From NCBI RefSeq assembly GCF_014190805.1, contig NZ_JACHVQ010000001.1:992001-1056000 (forward strand): DNA of 64,000 nt, given 5' to 3'. Below, piece by piece: positions 32,392 through 41,202 of this stretch. The DNA is from Flexivirga oryzae (lineage in GTDB: Bacteria > Actinomycetota > Actinomycetes > Actinomycetales > Dermatophilaceae). The position numbers and the translations under genes were made by a program. The stretch's first letter is position 1. Each line of letters starts with the position of its first letter. The notes under the pieces are model-generated. The model was not told where the DNA came from. It made no database searches and saw only the letters and a program-made list of their open reading frames with translations.

Positions 32392-33333
32392 ATGAGGGGG
32401 CAGCCGACCGACACTGAGGACCCGGAGGAGATCCGCCGTGAGTTGCTCTACCTCCGCAAGGGCCGGGGCTACACAGGCAAGCGTCTGGCCGCGTGCCGAG
32501 CACTACGGCAGGTACTCGGCGGGCTCGACCTGCCAGAAGCTGTCTTGCGAGAGCGACTAGTTTTCGCAATCTGCTCACTCCGCGACCCAGATGCCGATGT
32601 ACTACTGGCTGTGTACGCGCTCGGGGAGGAAGTCGCTGGCGAATCGAGGCTGCAACTGCGCCGCGACGCCTACGGCAAGGCGCACGGGATTGGGCGCGAA
32701 GCAGTCGCCGACCGAGACACCAAGGCTGTCGACCGGCTGCTCGTCCAGCTGATCACCGGGTGGTACCCGAAGTCGCCGTTGCCGCTCCGAGTCCCCGAGT
32801 CGCACAACGCGATCGTGATCGCGAGCATCCATACGCGGACGATCGTCGAGAACCGGCGGCACGTCGAGACGAGACGTTGGATCCGCTTCATGGCCACCTT
32901 CGACGGCGCCGAGTACGTGGCGATCGCGAGCCCGAATGCTGAGCCCGCATATGCGGGCGATGGCGTCCGAGTCCAGGTCGTCCCGGTCGAGAACGGGTAC
33001 GTCCACAGATTCTGGTTCCCGGAGCCGCTAAACCGCGGCGGGCTGTACACGCTGGAATCACGTATAGAGAGTGATCCGAACGATGACCGTTGGCTTACCG
33101 AGGACAGTATGGCGTTCCATGAGCCGACCAGATCGGCCCGCTTCGAGGTGGTATTCAAGGGTGAACGGCCAGACATCGTGTGGCAGTTCAGCGGACTGAC
33201 CGATGTCGAGCGACCCGGGCGACCGTCCGCTGACCGTGTACTCCAGGCTGATAAGAACGACGCGGTCCGTGTGACATTCCATGACCAGCACGGTGGCTTG
33301 TGGTGTGGCGTGGCATGGCGCTCGGCATTGTAG
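32392..33333 (+). CDS. Hypothetical protein, unknown family
   Basis: 313 residues starting MRGQPTDTEDPEEIRRELLYLRKGRGYTGKRLAACRALRQVLG. The N-terminal 100 residues are helical and basic and could carry a DNA-binding fold. The C-terminal 190 residues are beta-rich (IRFMATFDGAEYVAIASP; FEVVFKGERPDIVWQFSGL). It lies alone between divergent island genes and an AT-rich membrane gene. No function is proposed. Confidence 0.6.
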   Translation: MRGQPTDTEDPEEIRRELLYLRKGRGYTGKRLAACRALRQVLGGLDLPEAVLRERLVFAICSLRDPDADVLLAVYALGEEVAGESRLQLRRDAYGKAHGIGREAVADRDTKAVDRLLVQLITGWYPKSPLPLRVPESHNAIVIASIHTRTIVENRRHVETRRWIRFMATFDGAEYVAIASPNAEPAYAGDGVRVQVVPVENGYVHRFWFPEPLNRGGLYTLESRIESDPNDDRWLTEDSMAFHEPTRSARFEVVFKGERPDIVWQFSGLTDVERPGRPSADRVLQADKNDAVRVTFHDQHGGLWCGVAWRSAL

Positions 33334-33446
33334 TGCGCCCGGGCGACAGAGTTGTGGATGAAGACTAAGGCGGCGCGACATCGCATGGCAAACCGCTTAC
33401 CAGCACGTAACTCTCGGACACGCCAGGCTAATAAAGGGGCCACGCA

Positions 33447-35315
33447 ATGAGCAGGCGCGATTTGGGCATCGCTCTTCTCAAGTATTGCGGCAGAACGGCG
33501 GTCGTATTTGGCATCACACTCATCGCTTTAGCTGCATCAATTTATGCTAAAACACCGGTCGCGAGGGTCTCGAGTGGTGGTCCAGATTACCGCATCGCCG
33601 CGTTCGCGCCAGCCGCATTAGGTATTGTGTTAGCAAGTGTTGGAGCATGGTTAGCGAGTCGTGCGCGGGCAATGGAGTATTTCGAAATACAGGACGGGCT
33701 TCAAATACAAGGGATCCCAGACGTTGATGCGCCAAATGAGGACGTCGAATCCCCTTACTCCTCCCGCACAATATCCGTCGCACTTGCCGCACTTATCAAG
33801 GTCGATCGCATCAATGTAAGAGTTCATGATCGCGCGGAATTAACCGAATACACAATAGAACACAACGTCCAGCGTCAAGTCAATATGGAAAGAGTGGTAC
33901 AAAGACTCAATACTGCAAAGACGGGCGCGGACGCGAGGGGCCCATTATTTGCACCTAAAGAGCCGCCCTTGGAATGGCTATATCCGCTGCTGCGGCATAC
34001 GAAGGGCCAGGCACTAAGTCGAACAGACTTCATGATAGACGGAGTCTCGGCAGATACACTTCCATCCGAGCAGAACATTACTGTTACATCGATGATCGTT
34101 CGACGCCTCTTCCTCCTATGTATTCCTCGCGCATCCGCAGAAGAGGAAGAACTTAATCTGTTGCGCGAAAGTCTGGCGGTGTGTGAAAGTAGAGAACCCA
34201 CCGCTGTAAGGACGTTCGAAGATCTCGTAACGCGTCTTCAAGATCGATGGAAACAACTCGACGGTGCAGAGGCCCTCCAAGACATGGCAGTACTCGAGTC
34301 TGTACCGGCGAATCGCCGGCTGTTTCTGATGTTGATGCGGCACCTTGCCACGTACTACGTGGTATGGATGCAACTGCCCGGACCGCGTTGTCGCATAGAT
34401 TTGTCGTATCATGAGTCGCGCCGCTATTTGAACGTAGGCCTCTCCGGAAGGATCCGTAGATATATGGGGGTACCAAATCTTAGGTATCGCATCCGAGTTC
34501 CCGAGGCAACGGACGCTGCTAGTTATCATTTCCAAGCGATGGCGCCGCCCGATACATATCTTTTCGCCGGGAACGTGAGGCTACCCTCTGAATCGAGAAT
34601 GCGTACGGCAGCGATAACCAACATTGGCAACGATCTTTCAAGAGAGGCGCAAGCTGGAACCAATCAAAATAGTGCATCTGCAACAAGACCTGGATTGCGA
34701 GTCATCGCAAAGATGGCACAGGCAAGTGTTGTGTCTGTCCATTTTCATGCGCGCCAGCTTCGCTCAGAGATATCCCCCCACTCGGTGGATGAGCGTGGAG
34801 ACGAGCGCAAGCGAGCTAAGGGTCTCTACCTCGACCTTGCCTTCGTGCCGATTCCGCCCTCGGCAGAGTCGGCCATTCTTGGCCTCTCTGTCTACTTGGC
34901 TCTAATCTGCTCTGCGATTGCGTTCTATCAGGATCGGCTCTTTAAGCACGGCGAGCCAGGCACGGCAGGAACGGTGGTTCTCGGCATACCTGTACTTCTC
35001 TCCGCGTGGGTCGCGTCTCGATTCGACTACACAGGGCTTCGTCGCGCAACACCGGTTCTAATTTCAGAAATGGTATCTCTAACGTTTGTAGCAGTCTTGG
35101 CCGAGGGTATCATGTTGTTCAAGGAGTCAAAGAAAAGCTACGAGACAGACAGGTTTCCATCTGTATTATACGATTGGCTCCATCTTGTAGGGCATCCTTG
35201 GTGGATGCTTGTATGGGTACTTTCAATGGCCCAGGTCGGCTATGTGATAGTAACGTTCGGTAGTCGTCAACGTAGGTTTCGGCGAGCTATGCGAACTGCC
35301 GGACACACGAACTGA
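33447..35315 (+). CDS. Large unknown membrane protein in AT-rich DNA
   Basis: 622 residues. Two N-terminal helices (TAVVFGITLIALAASIYA; AFAPAALGIVLASVGAWLA) flank a short loop. A soluble domain of about 400 residues follows, and four helices close the protein (AILGLSVYLALICSAIAFY; GTVVLGIPVLLSAWVA; VSLTFVAVLAEGIMLF; WWMLVWVLSMAQVGYVIVTF). Base composition and codon use are far more AT-rich than the backbone, implying recent transfer. No domain family is recognised. It precedes an acidic small gene by 43 bases. Confidence 0.65.
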   Translation: MSRRDLGIALLKYCGRTAVVFGITLIALAASIYAKTPVARVSSGGPDYRIAAFAPAALGIVLASVGAWLASRARAMEYFEIQDGLQIQGIPDVDAPNEDVESPYSSRTISVALAALIKVDRINVRVHDRAELTEYTIEHNVQRQVNMERVVQRLNTAKTGADARGPLFAPKEPPLEWLYPLLRHTKGQALSRTDFMIDGVSADTLPSEQNITVTSMIVRRLFLLCIPRASAEEEELNLLRESLAVCESREPTAVRTFEDLVTRLQDRWKQLDGAEALQDMAVLESVPANRRLFLMLMRHLATYYVVWMQLPGPRCRIDLSYHESRRYLNVGLSGRIRRYMGVPNLRYRIRVPEATDAASYHFQAMAPPDTYLFAGNVRLPSESRMRTAAITNIGNDLSREAQAGTNQNSASATRPGLRVIAKMAQASVVSVHFHARQLRSEISPHSVDERGDERKRAKGLYLDLAFVPIPPSAESAILGLSVYLALICSAIAFYQDRLFKHGEPGTAGTVVLGIPVLLSAWVASRFDYTGLRRATPVLISEMVSLTFVAVLAEGIMLFKESKKSYETDRFPSVLYDWLHLVGHPWWMLVWVLSMAQVGYVIVTFGSRQRRFRRAMRTAGHTN

Positions 35316-35358
35316 TACATCTTGAAATGCTTGATCAACATCAAACTTAGGAGTATAA

Positions 35359-35712
35359 GTGACTAAAGAAGGGACCGCTCAGACGGACGACAATGGAATT
35401 GTCGCGATAACCAACGCGGACGATGGCAGCAGTGAAGGAGTGGAGCGCAACAAGATAAAACTCGAAAACAATGGCATATACGAGGAAATCACGCGAATAG
35501 AGCAAGAGGACATGTACCCGGCGTACAGGGACGATGACGATATCGAAACGACCCTTCCGTCACACATATCACTAACTGGTGAATTATCCGGTGACCTCGT
35601 TGTCGAGTCTCCCGCGACGCCACCGGAGTTTAGGACCTCAGAAATAATTCGGTCGGAGGCCCTCGAGAGAGAGTTCCTTTCGTTGCTGAGCGCGGTGCGA
35701 AAAAATCGATAG
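35359..35712 (+). CDS. Small acidic protein paired with the AT-rich membrane gene
   Basis: 117 residues from GTG at 35359 behind a GGAG site. It is highly acidic and polar (many Asp/Glu, e.g. EEITRIEQEDMYPAYRDDDDIETT) with a helical basic end (LEREFLSLLSAVRKNR). There is no membrane helix. It probably works with the 622-residue membrane protein just upstream, sharing its AT-rich composition. The function is unknown. Confidence 0.6.
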   Translation: MTKEGTAQTDDNGIVAITNADDGSSEGVERNKIKLENNGIYEEITRIEQEDMYPAYRDDDDIETTLPSHISLTGELSGDLVVESPATPPEFRTSEIIRSEALEREFLSLLSAVRKNR

Positions 35713-35848
35713 GCCGCCAATAAGAGGCCAGAGTGAAGCTTGTCCCTTCGTGAACGCGGAAGGGTGGTCCGGGTGTTGCGGCTGTAGTGAGGTTGGTGGA
35801 CCAGCAATTCGAGTGTGCGCGCCCCATCTATGAAAGGTATGGCAGCGA

Positions 35849-36649
35849 TTATGAGATCGGCACTGTCGTCTCGATGGTCTCGTAGCTGCCCGTCCCGCTA
35901 TCGACGTTGAAACTGACGTTCAGCAAGGTGGTACCGGCCTGCAGTGGATCGGCCAGCACGATCTGCCCAGCCAGCCGCTGGCCAGAGGATAGGTAAGGTC
36001 CATCCCACGTGCTCAGGTTCTCATCTGCGGTGTAATGGGTGCCGTGGTTGTCGACCGCAAGGAAGTTCTCTAGGCCAAAGTCCATGTCAGTGTCGGAATC
36101 ATTCACCACCCGGACCGACAAGCGCATCAGCTTTGGATGATCGGGATCGGGGACGACGCGTTCGACAACCAGTTGGAGATCGTTGGTCGATACCGACCAC
36201 GGTCCAGTCCTGGACACCGTCGAGGGGCTGGAAGACGTGGGCTGCGTCGTGCTGGACGGCGACGGCGCGGGTATTGACGTCGAAGACTGCGCCCGCGCGG
36301 TCGCTCGGGGCGTGCTGGGTCCGGGTTTCGTCGTTCGAGGGGTTTCTGTGACGGTCACCGTCGATGGAGCGCCGGTCGTGGCCACAACCGGCGGAAAGGT
36401 ACTGACACCTGAAGCCCGATCCGTGCCACCAGTGCGACCGAAGACAAGGCCGATGATTACCAGTACGAGGCCGCCCATGAACATCAGGGCACTGAAACTG
36501 TTGACGACGAACCCCTTGTCACCCCACTGCCCACTACTGGTCTGTGGGCGCTCTGTCAACCGGTCTCGACCGACTTGGAAAGCCATCAAGATTGACGCCG
36601 CTATTAGGAAGAGCCCTGCGATTAGGAGGATCCAGCCGATCGTCGTCAT
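35849..36649 (-). CDS. Membrane-anchored DUF4352-like protein
   Basis: 266 residues. Two N-terminal helices (IGWILLIAGLFLIAASILMAF; LMFMGGLVLVIIGLVFG) precede a long Thr/Ser/Pro-rich linker (about 75-145). A beta-sandwich follows with LQLVVERVVPDPDHPKLMRLSVRVVNDSDTDMDFGLENFLAVD and GQRLAGQIVLADPLQAGTTLLNVSF, the DUF4352 pattern of extracytoplasmic domains. The role is unknown. It is divergent from a small XRE gene with 17 bases between starts. Confidence 0.72.
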   Translation of the reverse strand: MTTIGWILLIAGLFLIAASILMAFQVGRDRLTERPQTSSGQWGDKGFVVNSFSALMFMGGLVLVIIGLVFGRTGGTDRASGVSTFPPVVATTGAPSTVTVTETPRTTKPGPSTPRATARAQSSTSIPAPSPSSTTQPTSSSPSTVSRTGPWSVSTNDLQLVVERVVPDPDHPKLMRLSVRVVNDSDTDMDFGLENFLAVDNHGTHYTADENLSTWDGPYLSSGQRLAGQIVLADPLQAGTTLLNVSFNVDSGTGSYETIETTVPIS

Positions 36650-36666
36650 GTCGCCGCTCCCGTCGC

Positions 36667-36867
36667 GTGCAGCTGACCGTGGCGTTGCCCAACGTCCGTA
36701 CCCTCCGTGAGCGCACTGGCCTCAGTCAGGAAGCCTTCGCCGACCGGATCGGCATGCACCGTACCTACTGGAGCGCTATCGAGCGTGGCGAGAAGAACCT
36801 CACCCTGAAGTCGGTCGAGCGCATTGCAGAATACTTCGAGCGGGAGGCAGTGGAGTTGCTGAGGTGA
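36667..36867 (+). CDS. Small XRE-family helix-turn-helix protein
   Basis: 66 residues from GTG at 36667 (GTG at 36679 also possible). Nearly the whole protein is the HTH: VRTLRERTGLSQEAFADRIGMHRTYWSAIERGEKNLTLKSVERIAEYFE. Minimal XRE proteins of this size are usual in mobile elements. Its divergent partner is the DUF4352 membrane protein. The following 261 bases (36868-37128) contain the RiPP-side promoter and operator but no gene. Confidence 0.8.
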   Translation: MQLTVALPNVRTLRERTGLSQEAFADRIGMHRTYWSAIERGEKNLTLKSVERIAEYFEREAVELLR

Positions 36868-37040
36868 GGGTGGCAATGAAAACATCTGCGGCTCAACGCC
36901 ACTGACCGCTCGCGTCGACAGGAGTCTCGCCGGACGTGGATGGCCCCCCGTCGTCCGCCCGGGCATCGCGGGGCTCTTGTCGGTCCTGGCTATACGAAGG
37001 GGACGCCCCGGAAGCGCGACGTAGGTGGCCGTGTAGGACC

Positions 37041-37074
37041 TTGACAACATCAAGCCGACAAGCCATAGTTGTCG
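37041..37074 (+). promoter_or_regulatory. RiPP exporter-unit promoter with CGACAA-N7-TTGTCG operator
   Basis: TTGACA at 37041-37046, a 17-base spacer and CATAGT at 37064-37069 form a near-consensus promoter. The palindrome CGACAA-GCCATAG-TTGTCG (37056-37074) covers the -10 box, so a bound repressor would block RNA polymerase. The same operator occurs at the opposite end of the cluster (45731-45749). Confidence 0.75.
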
Positions 37075-37128
37075 ACATGATGGTTTCACGCGAGCGAAGG
37101 GCCACCAGGTCGAGAGTAGACGGACGCG

Positions 37129-37365
37129 ATGGCCTATAACCGCACAACCCCGCCTGATGCATCTGCGAAGCTCCGCGAACTCACGACCGAATTGACAGAG
37201 TACCGGGCTGCCTCTGCGCAACTCGCCCGGCAGTTGGGAGAGGCCGTCGCCGCATGCATAGATGCGGGTGCCACGTGGGGTGAAGTGGGCGAGATTCTCG
37301 GAATGACGAAGCAGGCGGCCCGTCAACACTGGATTCACGCAGTTCAACGACATGAGGGTGCGTAG
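37129..37365 (+). CDS. Small helix-turn-helix protein, candidate RiPP regulator
   Basis: 78 residues. The C-terminal half AGATWGEVGEILGMTKQAARQHW is a clear HTH of the small actinobacterial type; the N-terminal half is a helix suitable for dimerisation. The stop base overlaps the GTG of the MFS gene, so both are translated together. Placed just behind one copy of the shared operator, it is the natural candidate to bind both copies. It has no ligand domain, so it may need a partner. Confidence 0.72.
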   Translation: MAYNRTTPPDASAKLRELTTELTEYRAASAQLARQLGEAVAACIDAGATWGEVGEILGMTKQAARQHWIHAVQRHEGA

Positions 37366-38588
37366 TGTCAGCGATAGCGGCGAAGGTTAACCCACTCGGC
37401 GTGAATTTCGGACTCTACTGGTTATCGCGAGCTGTATCCAGTTTCGGTCATTCTATGATGGTCGTCGCGATTCCCTGGCAAGCCTATCTCCTGACAGGAT
37501 CAGCTTCCGATACGGCTTGGGTTACTGCTACGTCGGTTCTTCCTTATGCGCTTGTGGGAATTTGGGCGGGCGTCCTTGCAGATCGAACACCGCCTAAGAG
37601 CCTCATGGTCCTTACCGAAGGAGTTTCCTCAGTTCTCATCGCGATCCTGACGGTGTCCGCGTACACACACGTCACCTCGATACCGGTCCTCGCGGTCATT
37701 GCTTTTGCCGTCGGCTGCTTGACGGTTGCATTTGACGCTTCCAGTGCAGTGATGCTTCCACGTATGGTGCAGACCGACGATTTGCCCTCCGCAAATGCCC
37801 GAGTTGAGGGTGTTAGTGCCTTTACACGGATCATTGGGCCGAGCGCTGCAGGCGCGCTGCTTGGTACAGTCGGGGTGCCCGTGGTGTTCATGACGCACGC
37901 CTGCACGTTGGCACTTGCCACGATAGGGAGTCTACTGCTACGTGCTCAGCCCACCGCCGGTAGCAAGCAGTGCGGTGAAAGCCCCGGACGCTCGGCATTG
38001 GTTGGCTTAAGGTACGTGCTGCGTGATCGAACTGTTTCTCGTCTCACTCTGTCGTCAGCGAGTCTCGCCTTTGCAACTGGCACCGTTGGGGCAATGATGA
38101 TCCCGTTGTTTCGAGGCATAGGCGACTACACGGGGTCTCAAACGGGTTTGATTTATGCTGCCGGCGGCTTAGGATGGCTCATTGCCGCGGTTCTGATCGC
38201 GAAGACAAGGTTCTCGCGCCAGGTGCCGGCGCCGGTCGCAGGAGCAGCAGCACTTTCGGTTGTCGCTGCCGTTGCAACTCCTGCCGTCCTGAATCCGATA
38301 GCAAGTGGCGTTGGGACCGCGCTGTTGGATGGTTCCGTCTATTATGTACTGATTGCAACGATCACGCTGCGCCAGATCATCGTCCCGCGGGATCTTTTGG
38401 GTCGCGTCCACTCGACAGCTCGTTCGTTGGCAAATCTGGGAAGCCCACTTGGGGCCGGCATCGCAGGGGTCGTCGCCGCTGGGTTGGGCCCGCGCGGCTC
38501 ATGGCTGTTACTTGCCCCGATGGCCATGGTCGTCACACTCGTGATGCTTGCCCGTGCAGTGAGACTAGGAAAAACTGTATCCGTTTAG
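37365..38588 (+). CDS. MFS transporter, probable RiPP exporter
   Basis: 407 residues with GTG start overlapping the previous stop. About twelve helices are visible, with the MFS loop motif GVLADRTPPKSLM after helix 2 and RILGPSAAGALLGTVG-type motifs in helices 4-5. It resembles drug or macrolide efflux MFS proteins. It converges directly with the biosynthetic operon (next gene's stop at 38589, no gap) and shares the cluster operator. Export or self-protection is the likely role. Confidence 0.82.
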   Translation: MSAIAAKVNPLGVNFGLYWLSRAVSSFGHSMMVVAIPWQAYLLTGSASDTAWVTATSVLPYALVGIWAGVLADRTPPKSLMVLTEGVSSVLIAILTVSAYTHVTSIPVLAVIAFAVGCLTVAFDASSAVMLPRMVQTDDLPSANARVEGVSAFTRIIGPSAAGALLGTVGVPVVFMTHACTLALATIGSLLLRAQPTAGSKQCGESPGRSALVGLRYVLRDRTVSRLTLSSASLAFATGTVGAMMIPLFRGIGDYTGSQTGLIYAAGGLGWLIAAVLIAKTRFSRQVPAPVAGAAALSVVAAVATPAVLNPIASGVGTALLDGSVYYVLIATITLRQIIVPRDLLGRVHSTARSLANLGSPLGAGIAGVVAAGLGPRGSWLLLAPMAMVVTLVMLARAVRLGKTVSV

Positions 38589-39320
38589 CTATCCGCGTTT
38601 CGCGATAGTGATATAGCGAAACGACTGAGGCCGAATAGGAGACTGGTCCCAGTCAGCGAATTGCTCTACATGCTCGAAGCCAGCCAGCTTGGCAAGCAGC
38701 ACCATCTCCGAGGGCCATACGTAGCGAACCTTCCACGGAAAGAATCGTAGGCCGCGTTCTGTTGCAACTATCCTTTGCAGATCAATCTGCTGTGAGATCG
38801 TGTCGACGCGGCTGGCTTCTAGGATTACTCTATCGGGCTCGATATCCCACACTTGAAAGCGCTGGCCACGGTCCCATAGCTTGGGCTCTGGAAGGGACAC
38901 CTGAACGATGAAGCACCCGGAAGATGCCAGTCTTTCATGTGCTGATTTCATGCATTGGAGCTGACGACATTGTGTCTGAAGGGCCGAGAAGCTGTTGAAC
39001 AATGTATACACGCAATCGAACTCACCGACTGTCTCTGGAAGATCAGCCATGTCGGCGAGAACACCGCGGACCCCAATTCCGGATTCTTTTGAACTCAGTA
39101 CGTCGAGCATCCTCTCGGAGACATCGACTCCAACTACGGTCGCTCCAGTCTTGGCTAGCGGCACTGCAACCCGTCCGGTCCCGATACCCAGCTCGAGATA
39201 TCGCGGGGCCGACAAGGATGACAAGAAAGCGACCGCTTCGTCCGTGTCGCCTGGGTCCCCTCCAAGGGCATCGTAATCATCGGCAATCGAGTCACCGTAT
39301 CGCGCGTCGTCAAAGTTCAC
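38589..39320 (-). CDS. Class I SAM-dependent methyltransferase
   Basis: 243 residues. Motif I is RYLELGIGTGRVAVPLAKTG with the acidic end of strand 2 in TVVGVDVSERML. Post-motif VLADMADLPETVGEFDCVYTLFNSFSAL is typical. It is the last gene of the YcaO operon, with its start overlapping the cupin-like gene's stop (ATGA). It probably methylates the modified peptide; whether on N, O or C is unknown. Confidence 0.85.
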   Translation of the reverse strand: MNFDDARYGDSIADDYDALGGDPGDTDEAVAFLSSLSAPRYLELGIGTGRVAVPLAKTGATVVGVDVSERMLDVLSSKESGIGVRGVLADMADLPETVGEFDCVYTLFNSFSALQTQCRQLQCMKSAHERLASSGCFIVQVSLPEPKLWDRGQRFQVWDIEPDRVILEASRVDTISQQIDLQRIVATERGLRFFPWKVRYVWPSEMVLLAKLAGFEHVEQFADWDQSPIRPQSFRYITIAKRG

Positions 39321-40219
39321 CTAGCAGTCTCCTCATCCAAAAAGGCGTGAGCGAGCAGGTCGTCCGCCAATGCAGGAGCCCCAAACTGTGCCGCAGATCT
39401 CACGAGCGCCCCGACGCTCCCATCGAGAGCTGACTCTGATTGCATAACGAGGTTCATGCGCTCGACTTCATCAAGCGAAAGGTGATGCCATGCCGCATAT
39501 ATGAGTCTGATGGCCTGTTCACTAGAACGGGTGTGCGCTATCGCGTCGACGGCGAATTGCAACGCCTTACCTCGATCGATCTGTGCCAGGCTTCGAAGCA
39601 TGGTCAGCTGAACGCGATTCTCCGCACTGGTCTTTATCGGAAGGCGAATGCCATCGGCAGTATACGTGTGCTGATAGATGCCATCCCACTCGGTTCTCAC
39701 TACAACGGTGACAGTTGGCTTCGAGAGATGGAGATTCCGATGGACGAACCGAGGACCGCTCTCAATCTGAAGTACGGTTCCCGGGCCGATTCGATCAGCT
39801 TTGGTGGGACTCAATTCGCCGAGCAGGTGTGAGCCAGACCCGTCAACTTCAAACTCGAACTTCTGATGTGCACAGGTGCCATCGGTGACGATAAACGCAC
39901 CGCTGAACGCGTGATCGTGGATGGCGGTGCTGACATCGATGTGAAAAAGTGCTTCGATATAAAACTTTCTCTGGCGATCCTCGTAGAGAGTGACGGCAGG
40001 ATCACCTAAACCACCGCCATCTCGCTGTGGAGCTACCTCTCCAAGGTGGCACTTCACCAACTGGACTAAGGCGTCATGCTGAACCGCTTCTAGATCGTGA
40101 CGACGCTCAGCCAACAGTTGTGCAGCCATAGTGCCAAAAGCATCGGGACCATCATCGGGTGCCCAGTCCTTGGACAGTTGGCGACCAAGAATACATGCCT
40201 CTTCCCATATAGCGTTCAC
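39317..40219 (-). CDS. Cupin-like protein of the RiPP operon
   Basis: 300 residues. The centre FHIDVSTAIHDHAFSGAFIVTDGTCAHQKFEFE and PRFVHRNLHLSKPTVTVVVRTEW show the paired beta-strand His pattern (HxHDH...; FVHR) of a cupin barrel that could bind a metal. The C-terminal 100 residues are helical, repeat-like (RSLAQIDRGKALQFAVDAIAH; VGALVRSAAQFGAPALADDLL). No exact family is recognised. It overlaps both neighbours by ATGA, so it is a dedicated operon member, possibly an oxygenase. Confidence 0.6.
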   Translation of the reverse strand: MNAIWEEACILGRQLSKDWAPDDGPDAFGTMAAQLLAERRHDLEAVQHDALVQLVKCHLGEVAPQRDGGGLGDPAVTLYEDRQRKFYIEALFHIDVSTAIHDHAFSGAFIVTDGTCAHQKFEFEVDGSGSHLLGELSPTKADRIGPGTVLQIESGPRFVHRNLHLSKPTVTVVVRTEWDGIYQHTYTADGIRLPIKTSAENRVQLTMLRSLAQIDRGKALQFAVDAIAHTRSSEQAIRLIYAAWHHLSLDEVERMNLVMQSESALDGSVGALVRSAAQFGAPALADDLLAHAFLDEETAR

Positions 40220-41199
40220 TTCTTCACCGGCAATCCTAGACAGAAGGCGCCAACGTTGATGATGGGCTCTGGTGCGAACCTGGCGACGGCTGAGTTTGGC
40301 GGATGCTCGTTGACAGCAACAGCTGTCGCTGCAAGACCCAGAGCAGTGGCAACTAGGTAGAGCGTTTGAAGGACCGCACCAGCATCACGATTGACGAGTT
40401 CAAGGACATTCTGCTCATACTTCCACGCGACGCGGCGGGTAGCTGCTGCTAGATAGAGAGCTGCGGCCGGCGTATCGCTTCGCATTGCAGCCGGATAGGT
40501 TTGTTCCAGGAGAACCCGCGCTGGCTCCCGCCCACCCGGAACGATTGTGAGCCCGCGGCTGGGAGCGTCCACCCAGTAGATTCCGGGCTCAAGTCCCTCA
40601 ACACGATCGACAAGGAGGAAGAGCTCAATCGGATGACGTCCGCCTGCTGACGGCGAGACTCGATGCTGAGCTTGCTTCTCAGCAGGTCCGATCGACTGCG
40701 CATCAAAGACACTTAGCGCCAGGAGGTCGGCAATCCTACCCAAAGGAAGGGGGATGTCAGCGAAGTCCCTTCTGCTGCGCCTTCGAAAGAGCGCTCGAAT
40801 GCCGGCAGGAATCTCGATATCGGCAGGCAGTGACGTCGTCGGGGAACCGAGGCTGCCAGACCATGGCTGGGGAGGAAGAGAATGGAGATCCGCCTTGCGG
40901 CCATGCGGCAGGACCGCATGTCCAATCATTTCAATGGCGGTCAGGTCGCTTGAGGTGCGGTCTCGTGTGAGGAGGCCGAGCTGCTCCAGTCGTTGTGCAA
41001 CGGGCGCCAGCTGGTCCGGGCTGATGTCGAGCGCGGATGACAGTTGTTCGAGCGTCGACGGGGTCGATGCAGCGTTCAAGATTGCTAGCAACAGTTCGGA
41101 GGCCGGGACAAAAGTGCCGTGCCAGCCGTCGCTAACCATGGGACCGTGCTCGGTTCCCACGGTTACGAAGTTGCTCGTCAGCGCTTCCTGGTTACTCAT
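40216..41199 (-). CDS. SagB-type flavin-dependent oxidoreductase
   Basis: 327 residues. An N-terminal winged-helix-like segment (LEQLSSALDISPDQLAPVAQRLEQLGLLTR) precedes a nitroreductase/SagB domain. The domain shows IRALFRRRSRRDFADIPLPLGRIADLLALS, RVSPSAGGRHPIELFLLV, GIYWVD and AGAVLQTLYLVATALGLAATAVA. In azole RiPPs this FMN enzyme oxidises azolines. Here, with almost no Ser/Thr/Cys in the precursor, it may oxidise another group. It lies 3 bases after the amidohydrolase and overlaps the cupin-like gene. Confidence 0.85.
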   Translation of the reverse strand: MSNQEALTSNFVTVGTEHGPMVSDGWHGTFVPASELLLAILNAASTPSTLEQLSSALDISPDQLAPVAQRLEQLGLLTRDRTSSDLTAIEMIGHAVLPHGRKADLHSLPPQPWSGSLGSPTTSLPADIEIPAGIRALFRRRSRRDFADIPLPLGRIADLLALSVFDAQSIGPAEKQAQHRVSPSAGGRHPIELFLLVDRVEGLEPGIYWVDAPSRGLTIVPGGREPARVLLEQTYPAAMRSDTPAAALYLAAATRRVAWKYEQNVLELVNRDAGAVLQTLYLVATALGLAATAVAVNEHPPNSAVARFAPEPIINVGAFCLGLPVKK

Positions 41200-41202
41200 G
41201 TG

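Noticed and set aside
37077..37139. Short ORF (MMVSRERRATRSRVDG) right at the predicted transcription start
   Set aside because: It could be a leaderless peptide, but it has no ribosome site and simply overlaps the start of the HTH gene; support is too weak.
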